Shown here: one piece after another, positions 6,098-10,885 of the stretch | How the letters are laid out: each line of letters opens with the position of its first letter | How positions within the stretch are numbered: position 1 is the stretch's first letter | DNA from: an uncultured Clostridia bacterium | GTDB lineage: Bacteria; Bacillota; Clostridia; TANB77; CAG-508 | Direction of reading: 5' to 3' | Length of the DNA: 10,885 nucleotides | NCBI GenBank assembly: GCA_944393455.1 | Contig: CALYAH010000138.1 | Location: forward strand, 1 to 10,885 | Notes under the pieces: model-generated | Database searches by the model: none | Told to the model about the DNA's origin: nothing | Seen by the model: the letters and a program-made list of their open reading frames with translations, nothing else | Position numbers and translations under genes: made by a program

Positions 6098-7516
6098 TTA
6101 TTCTTTTATTTTTCCTTTTAAATACCACATATGTTCAGAAACAATTTCCATATCTACAATTTTCTCAATTAAATCTAAAGATCCTTCGAATATAACTACC
6201 TTATTACTATCTGTTCTTCCAGATAACATGTTAGGGTTGTTCTTACTTTGTCCTTCTACTAAGACTTTTTGTAATGTTCCGACATATTTTTGATTGTTTT
6301 CTTCAATTTGACTTTCTACTAATTTTTTTAATTTATTAAATCTTTTATGTTTTATTTCTTCTGGAATTTGATTATCCATTTTATCTCCTGGTGTTCCTAC
6401 TCTTCTTGAATAGATAAACATATATACTTGTTCAAATTTAACTTGTTTTACTACATCTAATGTATCTTCAAATTCTTCATCGGTTTCTCCTGGGAATCCA
6501 ACAATTATATCTGTTGATAAAGTTAAATTTGGAATTGTATTTTTCATTTTATCTACTAAGGCTAAATATTGTTCTTTTGTATATTTTCTGTTCATTTCCT
6601 TTAAGACTTTGCTGTTTCCTGATTGTAATGGTAAGTGTACTAATTTACAAACTTTTTTACATTCAGCAATTGCTTTAATTACATCATCTGTAAAGTCTTT
6701 TGGATGTGGTGATACGAAACGGATTCTTTCTATTCCATCAATTTTGTTAATTGCTCGGAGTAATGTTGCAAAAGAATTTACTCCTTCATATTCCTCAAAT
6801 TCTATTCCTTTTTCTTTTTCTACTCTTAAATATGAGTTTACATTTTGACCAAGCAAGGTTATTTCTTTGTATCCTTGTTTTGCCAATTCTCTTACTTCAT
6901 TTATAATATCACGTGGATTTCTACTTCTTTCTCTTCCACGAACATATGGGACTATGCAATAACTACAAAAATTATTACATCCATTCATTATTGTTACAGC
7001 TGCTTTTATTTTACTATTTCTTTTAATTGGTAACCCCTCATAAATCTTTCCATCTATATCTAATATGTCTTCTATTTTTCTTTTTTCTTGCAAAGATTTG
7101 TATAAATCTTCTGGGAATTTATGAAGTGTATGAGTTCCAAATAAAATATCTACAAAAGGATAACTTGTCTTTATTTTATCTGTAATGTGTTTTTCTTGCA
7201 TCATACAACCACCGATTGCTATAATAATACCATTTTGTTCTTTTAGTCGTTTTAGTTCTCCAAGTTCTCCAAATAGCTTGTCTTCTGCATTCTCTCTTAC
7301 ACAACAAGTGTTGAATAATGCAACATCTGCTTCGTTTTGATTTTCTGTTTTACTGTATCCCATTTTTTCCATCATGCCACATAGTTTTTCAGATTCGTTT
7401 TCATTTAGTTGACATCCCATAGTCAAAATTGTGTATTTTAAATTTTTGTTATTATTTATTTCTTTTATTTTTTTTATATATTGTTCTTGTAGTTTTACTT
7501 CGTTTTCTGTATTCAT
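6098..7516 (-). CDS. miaB: tRNA-2-methylthio-N6-dimethylallyladenosine synthase MiaB
   Basis: This radical-SAM methylthiotransferase converts i6A to ms2i6A at position 37 of tRNAs that read codons beginning with U. The N-terminal domain carries cysteines 35 (GCQLNENE), 71 (NTCCVREN) and 104 (GGCMMQE), which bind the auxiliary iron-sulphur cluster. The radical-SAM cluster motif is Cys179-x3-Cys183-x2-Cys186 (GCNNFCSYC), followed by VRGRERSR. YSRRVGT (369-375) is the conserved C-terminal signature of the radical-SAM part. A TRAM RNA-binding domain occupies about 411-468. Total length is 472 residues, with about 26 extra residues before the first conserved block. GGAGG (7527-7523) lies six bases before the ATG. 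The gene precedes mutS in one operon, an arrangement known in Firmicutes. The dimethylallyl transferase gene miaA is not in the window. Confidence 0.97.
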   Translation of the reverse strand: MNTENEVKLQEQYIKKIKEINNNKNLKYTILTMGCQLNENESEKLCGMMEKMGYSKTENQNEADVALFNTCCVRENAEDKLFGELGELKRLKEQNGIIIAIGGCMMQEKHITDKIKTSYPFVDILFGTHTLHKFPEDLYKSLQEKRKIEDILDIDGKIYEGLPIKRNSKIKAAVTIMNGCNNFCSYCIVPYVRGRERSRNPRDIINEVRELAKQGYKEITLLGQNVNSYLRVEKEKGIEFEEYEGVNSFATLLRAINKIDGIERIRFVSPHPKDFTDDVIKAIAECKKVCKLVHLPLQSGNSKVLKEMNRKYTKEQYLALVDKMKNTIPNLTLSTDIIVGFPGETDEEFEDTLDVVKQVKFEQVYMFIYSRRVGTPGDKMDNQIPEEIKHKRFNKLKKLVESQIEENNQKYVGTLQKVLVEGQSKNNPNMLSGRTDSNKVVIFEGSLDLIEKIVDMEIVSEHMWYLKGKIKE

Positions 7517-7539
7517 TTTTTCCCTCCATTGCTTTGCTT

Positions 7540-7568
7540 ATTTTATTACATTTTGTATGATTTTGCAA
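7540..7568 (-). promoter_or_regulatory. Likely promoter of the miaB-mutS operon
   Basis: Reading leftward, TTGCAA (7568-7563), 17 bases, then TAAAAT (7545-7540) match four and five of six consensus positions. The predicted start is near 7533, just upstream of the miaB ribosome binding site at 7527-7523. A terminator for the preceding gene ends at 7626, so the operon needs its own promoter in this gap. Confidence 0.5.
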
Positions 7569-7625
7569 GAATTTTAAGAAAATCAAGAACTGCCCCTCTT
7601 TTTTCTCAAAATTTTATACTATTTA

Positions 7626-7657
7626 TAAAAAAGTGCTAACTATTTTGTTAACACTTT
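7626..7657 (-). terminator. Factor-independent terminator of the 193-residue gene
   Basis: Reading leftward, AAAGTGTTAAC (7657-7647) pairs with GTTAGCACTTT (7640-7630) through one G-U wobble around a six-base loop and runs into six T residues. It lies about 20 bases past the stop codon of the gene at 7679-8260. The pairing is better on this strand (wobble) than on the other (C-A mismatch), which supports leftward use. Confidence 0.85.
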
Positions 7658-7678
7658 GAAAGATATTTTAATTTCTAG

Positions 7679-8260
7679 TTACAAATATTCTCCTATATAA
7701 ACTATACCATCTTCTGAATCAATTTGTTCTAATTTACTATTCAATCTAATTTTTTCCCCTTCTGGAAATGTAATAATTACATTTTCTTCTTCTAAAGAAA
7801 CACTTTCTTCACTTCTTAACTTAAGCATTTTTTTACTTTCTTTAGAGTATAAATACTTTTTAAAGAATACTTTTACGCTATCATTAAGTTCTCGTAAAAG
7901 TTTTTCTTTATCTTTCATATCTTCAAGTTTCACTGAATCTAAATCAAATGTTTTTATAGAGCCTTTTTCTTTCCCTACCTCTATATTACCTTGAATAATC
8001 GTTTTTCCACTATAATCATATAACGTAGCACTAATATAAAATTTTATTTCTGTACAATTATTATGTTGTTTCATTGATACACTATCTTGAAGTAAAAAAT
8101 AGTTTTTATCATAATAAATAATTCTATATCCATGGATTCTTTTACCATTAATAGTATAAAATCTATTATGTCTATTTATATAATGTTCTACTAATCCATT
8201 TCCATATTCTTTGATATATCTTACTTCTTCATTATTATCAAAACTTAAAGATCCTTTCAT
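7679..8260 (-). CDS. Hypothetical protein, 193 residues
   Basis: I do not recognise this family. The gene is well supported: AGGAGG (8273-8268) lies seven bases before the ATG, a perfect promoter lies upstream and a clear terminator follows. The product is probably cytoplasmic, with no signal peptide or membrane helix. Residues 1-105 alternate short aromatic-rich strands, for example YINRHNRFYTINGKRIHGYR and FLLQDSVSM, suggesting a beta-rich fold. A charged helical segment follows (KLEDMKDKEKLLREL, then VKVFFKKYL). The C-terminus returns to strand-like sequence (ENVIITFPEGEKIRL, GIVYIGEYL). Only one cysteine is present and no catalytic motif stands out. It is transcribed alone, so the neighbours give no hint of function. 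Its long structured leader suggests post-transcriptional control. Confidence 0.75.
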   Translation of the reverse strand: MKGSLSFDNNEEVRYIKEYGNGLVEHYINRHNRFYTINGKRIHGYRIIYYDKNYFLLQDSVSMKQHNNCTEIKFYISATLYDYSGKTIIQGNIEVGKEKGSIKTFDLDSVKLEDMKDKEKLLRELNDSVKVFFKKYLYSKESKKMLKLRSEESVSLEEENVIITFPEGEKIRLNSKLEQIDSEDGIVYIGEYL

Positions 8261-8313
8261 CTTATTTCCTCCTGCACTTCATTTTATGTTAAATGATGAA
8301 TATCTTAACTTTT

Positions 8314-8418
8314 AGATTTCTGTTAAAAATTATTTTTTCAAAATTTGTAACTATTGTTTTAAAATATCTTCTCCTTTCGTTTTTTATTTATTTAAATTAA
8401 AACTTTTTACAGAAATCT
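8314..8418 (-). promoter_or_regulatory. Structured leader region of the 193-residue gene
   Basis: The predicted transcript begins near 8418 and runs about 158 nt before the start codon. Its first ten bases (8418-8409, AGATTTCTGT) are perfectly complementary to 8323-8314 (ACAGAAATCT), so the 5' end can close a loop of about 85 nt. Inside that loop is an orphan AAGGAG (8376-8371) with no usable start codon at normal spacing. I do not recognise a known riboswitch class. Confidence 0.4.
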
Positions 8419-8424
8419 TTATAA

Positions 8425-8453
8425 ATTATATTATACGATATAAATTTTGTCAA
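8425..8453 (-). promoter_or_regulatory. Perfect-consensus promoter of the 193-residue gene
   Basis: Reading leftward, TTGACA (8453-8448), exactly 17 bases and TATAAT (8430-8425) give a perfect sigma-A match. It lies between the rpmE terminator and the gene, and predicts a start near 8418. A second TATAAT overlaps the spacer but would be too close to the -35 box. Confidence 0.85.
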
Positions 8454-8484
8454 TTTTATGTAAAGCCCTACAATCCTTTTTCTC

Positions 8485-8520
8485 AAAAAAATAGAGGAAC
8501 GAAATCTTTTTCATTCCTCT
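8485..8520 (-). terminator. Factor-independent terminator of rpmE
   Basis: Reading leftward, AGAGGAATGAAA (8520-8509) pairs with TTTCGTTCCTCT (8504-8493) with one wobble and a four-base loop, followed by A and seven T residues (8491-8485). It lies 11 bases past the rpmE stop codon. This is a textbook terminator. Confidence 0.93.
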
Positions 8521-8531
8521 TATTTCTACTT

Positions 8532-8732
8532 CTATGCAAGTCCGTATTTTTTCTTAAATCTGTCTGCTCTACCACCAGCTGTTTCTTGTCTTAAGTTACC
8601 TGTCCAATATGGATGACATTTTGAGCATACGTCTACTTTTAAATCTTTTTTTGTTGAACCAACTTCTAAAACATTTCCGCAAGCACATGTTATAGTTGTT
8701 TGGTTATATTGTGGTTGTATTTCTGTTTTCAT
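8532..8732 (-). CDS. rpmE: 50S ribosomal protein L31 (zinc-binding form)
   Basis: The 66-residue product is a large-subunit ribosomal protein that helps bridge the subunits. Four cysteines, 16 and 18 (CACG) and 36 and 39 (CSKC), form the zinc site that distinguishes type A L31 from the zinc-independent type B. CHPYWTG and the terminal RFKKKYGL are conserved family features. GAGGTG (8745-8740) lies seven bases before the ATG. The segment NLRQETAGG differs slightly from the usual K.....DTAGR, but the protein is intact and of normal length. In bacteria with both forms, zinc-type L31 is exchanged under zinc limitation; no Zur-like operator was recognised here. It has its own promoter and terminator. 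Confidence 0.97.
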   Translation of the reverse strand: MKTEIQPQYNQTTITCACGNVLEVGSTKKDLKVDVCSKCHPYWTGNLRQETAGGRADRFKKKYGLA

Positions 8733-8776
8733 CTATGTTCACCTCTTTCTCGAATTTAATAACATGACTGTTTTTT

Positions 8777-8805
8777 ATCATAACATATTTTTTTTATTTT
8801 TTCAA
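8777..8805 (-). promoter_or_regulatory. Likely rpmE promoter
   Basis: Reading leftward, TTGAAA (8805-8800), 17 bases and TATGAT (8782-8777) match four and five of six consensus positions. The predicted start near 8770 gives rpmE a leader of about 38 nt. It sits just past the stop codon of the upstream small gene. Confidence 0.6.
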
Positions 8806-8815
8806 GTATTTTAAA

Positions 8816-8977
8816 TTATTTTGTTTCATTTTTTTCTTCTTGTTCAAACATATATTGTGTTGTATATAACATTTCTTTGTTTAATGATAATTTATTTACT
8901 AATTTGCCCATTATATTAAATACACATGCTATTATTAAAATTAACATTCCGATTTTTTTCCAATATTTAGCAAGCAT
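8816..8977 (-). CDS. Small single-pass membrane protein (53 residues)
   Basis: This short gene encodes 53 residues beginning MLAKYWKKIG. One hydrophobic segment at about 10-24 (GMLILIIACVFNIMG) follows a basic stretch, so the N-terminus is probably cytoplasmic. The C-terminal half is polar and ends acidic (FEQEEKNETK). Support for a real gene is good: AAGGAG (8992-8987) lies nine bases before the ATG and a perfect sigma-A promoter lies just upstream (9010-9038). I do not recognise a family. It could be a small membrane regulator or a type I toxin-like peptide, but the acidic tail and the absence of an obvious antisense RNA do not favour a toxin. Its promoter lies 29 bases from the inverted-repeat element at 9067-9235. 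Confidence 0.62.
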   Translation of the reverse strand: MLAKYWKKIGMLILIIACVFNIMGKLVNKLSLNKEMLYTTQYMFEQEEKNETK

Positions 8978-9009
8978 AACTTTTTTCTCCTTTTCAATAA
9001 TACATATTA

Positions 9010-9038
9010 ATTATACTTTTATTTTCGCAAAATGTCAA
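9010..9038 (-). promoter_or_regulatory. Perfect-consensus promoter of the 53-residue membrane protein
   Basis: Reading leftward, TTGACA (9038-9033), exactly 17 bases and TATAAT (9015-9010) form a perfect sigma-A promoter. The predicted start near 9003 is about 26 nt upstream of the start codon, leaving just enough leader for the ribosome binding site. Confidence 0.85.
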
Positions 9039-9066
9039 TAATTTTTAAGTTTTTTGGTTACAATAG

Positions 9067-9235
9067 TTACAGTTCAATATAACTTTTTTATATGTTAATA
9101 AAGAAGACCGCGTAAGCGACCAAACGAGCTGAAAGCGAGTGCGATTGGAGCAACCTACGTTTTATTTTTTACTAATAGGTTGCGACACACAAGGTGTTTT
9201 TTATTAACATATAAAAAAGTTATATTGAACTGTAA
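9067..9235. mobile_element. MITE-like element with 36-bp perfect terminal inverted repeats
   Basis: The arms 9067-9102 and 9200-9235 are perfect reverse complements over 36 bases, beginning TTACAGTTCAATATAAC at the left. They enclose a 97-base core that is visibly richer in G and C than the surroundings. The core contains GCGTAAGCG, CGAGC and AAGCGAG motifs and an inner 7-bp inverted repeat (GCAACCT 9150-9156, AGGTTGC 9177-9183). The core has no open frame long enough to be a transposase. If the true tips are CAGTTCAATAT, the flanking TA at 9068-9069 and 9233-9234 could be a TA target duplication as made by IS630/Tc1-type transposases, but it falls inside the palindrome and cannot be proven. 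A structured non-coding RNA is the alternative. Confidence 0.6.
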
Positions 9236-9258
9236 TTATAATAAAAAAGGTGATTATT

Positions 9259-10005
9259 ATGAACAAAAAAAATTGGATTATAATTATTGTAATTCTTGTT
9301 GCTGCAATTGGTATTGGCATTTATTTTTATTTTTCAAACAATAATAAAGCAAATGATAGTCAATATGAAGCGAATAAAACGTCGAGTGAAGGAACGGCAC
9401 AAAATAAGGAAGAACAAACAAATTCTTCTGATGATGAAAAGAAAGAAGAAACCCCATCAGAAGAAAATAAAGAAGAATCAAAAGAAGGTAACGAAGAACA
9501 GCCTGCTGAAGATACTAAACCTGCCAAAGAACCAACTTACACAGAAAAAGCTCTTTCCAGCTTTTCTACTAAAATATATTCTAAAGATTCAGCTAGACAA
9601 AATAATATAAAAATTACTTCTAATACATTAAATGGTACAGTTGTAAAAAAAGGCAAAACTTTTTCTTTTTGTAATACAGTAGGACCTTCTACTTCTGCAA
9701 AAGGTTATGAAAAGGCTGATATTTATGATAGAAATGGCAATAAGAAAAAAGGATTAGGTGGTGGAAATTGCCAAGTTAGTAGTACTTTATATAATGCCGT
9801 ATTAGCCGTTTCCAGTTTAGTTGTAACAGAAAGACATGAACATAGTAATAACGTACCATATGTGGCTAAAGGAAAAGATGCTGCTGTTGCTTATGGTAGC
9901 TATGATTTTAAATTCAGAAATGATTCTGAATATGATATAAAAATCTATGTAGAACCAACTACCTCTAATCTTTCTGTTAAACTTGTTTCATTAGTTTATG
10001 AATAA
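9259..10005 (+). CDS. VanW family protein, membrane-anchored
   Basis: The 248-residue protein has a short cytoplasmic N-terminus and one membrane helix at about 6-25. An acidic, low-complexity linker rich in Glu, Lys, Ser and Asn (27-92) is followed by a VanW domain (about 94-245). Domain signatures are ALSSFSTK, LNGTVVKKGKTFSFCNTVGP, the hallmark GGGNCQVSSTLYNA around Cys171, and VAYGSYDFKFRN. VanW was first seen in vancomycin-resistance clusters, but the domain is widespread in Clostridia and its biochemical role is unsettled; an extracytoplasmic, cell-envelope role is inferred. The ATG at 9259 is chosen because AAAGGTG (9246-9252) lies six bases upstream; the GTG at 9250 lies inside that binding site. 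No van genes are nearby, so this is not evidence of glycopeptide resistance. No clear promoter is visible, because the inverted-repeat element occupies the upstream region. Confidence 0.93.
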   Translation: MNKKNWIIIIVILVAAIGIGIYFYFSNNNKANDSQYEANKTSSEGTAQNKEEQTNSSDDEKKEETPSEENKEESKEGNEEQPAEDTKPAKEPTYTEKALSSFSTKIYSKDSARQNNIKITSNTLNGTVVKKGKTFSFCNTVGPSTSAKGYEKADIYDRNGNKKKGLGGGNCQVSSTLYNAVLAVSSLVVTERHEHSNNVPYVAKGKDAAVAYGSYDFKFRNDSEYDIKIYVEPTTSNLSVKLVSLVYE

Positions 10006-10044
10006 ATAAGTGGTTATTCAAATTTTGGATAACCACTTATTTAT
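10002..10044. terminator. Bidirectional hairpin terminator between vanW-like gene and spoIIIAH
   Basis: Sixteen-base perfect arms (10002-10017 and 10029-10044; outer ATAAATAAG, inner TGGTTAT) enclose an 11-base loop. The vanW-like stop codon lies inside the left arm, and the spoIIIAH stop begins one base beyond the right arm. The A/T-rich outer stem supplies U-rich 3' sides in both directions, as is usual between convergent genes. Confidence 0.8.
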
Positions 10045-10704
10045 CTATTTAGTCGAAATATGTATATTTTCTATATTAGCATTCATCTCCCTTGCTATAA
10101 TATTTTGAATCTGTGCTACTTCTTCAGTTTTTATCTCTGTTGCTCCAATAATTACACTAATACTTTCTCCATTAACAAAAATAATGCTATTTTCAAAACC
10201 TTTTGTTTTAATTAAATTTTCACAAATCATAATGCTATTCTTAATTTCATTGATTTTTGTAATTTCCTGTGTAGCTGTTTGTTTTTGAGTTTCTAAAGAA
10301 TTACTACTATTTAGTACCTTCTCATAACTTTCTATCATTTGTGAATACATAGTATCTCTTTCCAACTTTGATTTTGTAAAATAATCATCCTGAGTAGCAT
10401 TAGTATTTGTTAAAACTGCCTCTCCAATTTTCTCCTCATTCTGATTTTCTCCTTCCCCTGTTGTTTCATTTTCAGTTGTGTTAGTGGTATTTGTTTCAGT
10501 TGTATCTCCTCCTATTATGTCATCACTACTAACTAGAGTTGCATCTCCTATATCAGCTAATTGTGTGTCATCTCCTGACTCCATCTGCATACTTGTTTCA
10601 ACAGAATTATTACTTTGATTTGTTGTATAATTTAAATACCCTGCTGCCATTAACATAATAGCTATTACATATATAATTACTTGATTCTTTTTTAATAATT
10701 TCAT
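10045..10704 (-). CDS. spoIIIAH: Stage III sporulation protein AH
   Basis: The 219-residue protein belongs to the SpoIIIA-SpoIIQ channel that links mother cell and forespore during engulfment. SpoIIIAH sits in the outer forespore membrane and binds SpoIIQ. One N-terminal membrane helix (about 8-24) starts from MKLLKKNQV and ends GYLNY, a typical start for this family. A Thr/Asn/Glu-rich linker (about 27-105) follows. The ring-building domain begins at DDYFTKSKLERD (106-117) and includes KGFENSIIFV (about 168-177) and EVAQIQNIIAREM. The start at 10704 is fixed by AGGAGG (10716-10711) six bases upstream; the frame runs open for 50 more codons, but only through the inverted repeat. It is normally the last gene of spoIIIAA-AH. 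Here the preceding gene is not visible and 180 bases of mostly repeat sequence intervene before the window edge. Confidence 0.92.
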   Translation of the reverse strand: MKLLKKNQVIIYVIAIMLMAAGYLNYTTNQSNNSVETSMQMESGDDTQLADIGDATLVSSDDIIGGDTTETNTTNTTENETTGEGENQNEEKIGEAVLTNTNATQDDYFTKSKLERDTMYSQMIESYEKVLNSSNSLETQKQTATQEITKINEIKNSIMICENLIKTKGFENSIIFVNGESISVIIGATEIKTEEVAQIQNIIAREMNANIENIHISTK

Positions 10705-10718
10705 ACTTTTCCTCCTCT

Positions 10719-10869
10719 GGACGTTTTTTTGATGTTTTTTGATGTTTTTTGGGACGGAGTAAAAAAACATCTTTTTCCCTTTTCCTCTTTTTAATTCTTT
10801 CTGATATTCTTTGAGATGTTTTTTTACTCCGTCCCAAAAAACATCAAAAAACATCTCAAAAAAACATCC
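10719..10869. repeat. Long inverted repeat of GATGTTTTTT units with a GGGACGGAGT core
   Basis: The arms 10731-10772 and 10814-10855 are perfect reverse complements over 42 bases around a 41-base centre. With a two-base offset they extend outward to about 10719 and 10869. Each arm carries tandem GATGTTTTTT units, then GGGACGGAGT, then a run of A and CATCT. The centre (10773-10813) is pyrimidine-rich and has no gene. It starts only two bases upstream of the spoIIIAH ribosome binding site. The GGGACGG core resembles palindromes associated with REP-type (Y1) transposases in Firmicutes, as far as I recall, but no transposase is present. Whether it is mobile or a regulatory hairpin is open. Confidence 0.65.
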
Positions 10870-10885
10870 CCAAAAGCATCACGTT

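Noticed and set aside
9250..9258. GTG start three codons upstream for the VanW-domain gene
   Set aside because: The GTG lies inside the AAAGGTG ribosome binding site that serves the ATG at 9259.
9296..9610. Overlapping rightward 104-codon frame inside the VanW-domain gene
   Set aside because: It is a frame-shifted shadow of the acidic, repetitive linker region and has no ribosome binding site.
9259..10005. Vancomycin resistance determinant
   Set aside because: The VanW domain is common in Clostridia outside resistance clusters, and no vanA/B ligase, vanH, vanX or vanRS gene is present.
10705..10854. N-terminal extension of spoIIIAH by 50 codons
   Set aside because: The extension is encoded by the inverted repeat. 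The family start MKLLKKNQV has its own perfect AGGAGG, and no SpoIIIAH has such a basic leader.
10719..10869. CRISPR array in the GATGTTTTTT repeats
   Set aside because: The units are ten bases in tandem without spacers and arranged as a palindrome. No cas genes are present.

Overview
The window is very AT-rich, has strong AGGAGG-type ribosome binding sites, and carries miaB-mutS, a VanW-domain protein and spoIIIAH. This points to the chromosome of a low-GC, endospore-forming Firmicute of the class Clostridia. The species cannot be named from the sequence. There are no rRNA or tRNA genes, no CRISPR array and no intact transposase.

Layout. Positions 1-1000 hold two leftward genes: rpmF (ribosomal protein L32), with a perfect-consensus promoter and a leader of about 93 nt, and a DUF5662-family gene. 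Diverging from these is a rightward asnB (glutamine-hydrolysing asparagine synthetase). A one-base insertion near its 3' end replaces the last ~29 conserved residues with 20 unrelated ones. Positions 2908-3180 hold gene debris: a truncated antisense DinD/BRO-N-like fragment that stops at asnB's original stop codon, plus a perfect-looking palindrome and a second terminator-like hairpin. Next comes an unlisted 46-codon leftward small gene (3181-3321). Positions 3464-7516 form a leftward miaB-mutS operon; mutL does not follow mutS.

Positions 7630-8980 hold three leftward units, each with its own promoter. These are an unrecognised 193-residue protein with a ~158-nt structured leader, rpmE (zinc-type ribosomal protein L31), and an unlisted 53-residue single-pass membrane protein with a perfect TTGACA-17-TATAAT promoter. 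Between that small gene and a rightward VanW-domain gene lies a ~169-bp mobile-looking element (9067-9235) with perfect 36-bp terminal inverted repeats and a more GC-rich core. The VanW gene converges on spoIIIAH, sharing a bidirectional hairpin terminator. Directly upstream of the spoIIIAH ribosome binding site sits a second, different long inverted repeat (10719-10869) built from GATGTTTTTT units and a GGGACGGAGT core. It separates spoIIIAH from whatever lies beyond the window edge.

Most genes are core housekeeping: translation (L31, L32, the tRNA modification enzyme MiaB), mismatch repair (MutS) and amino-acid synthesis (AsnB). SpoIIIAH belongs to the sporulation channel. The most unusual content is intergenic: two unrelated long inverted-repeat elements, the phage-type gene debris, the asnB frameshift, two small genes and one structured leader. 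No convincing new defence or biosynthetic system is visible.
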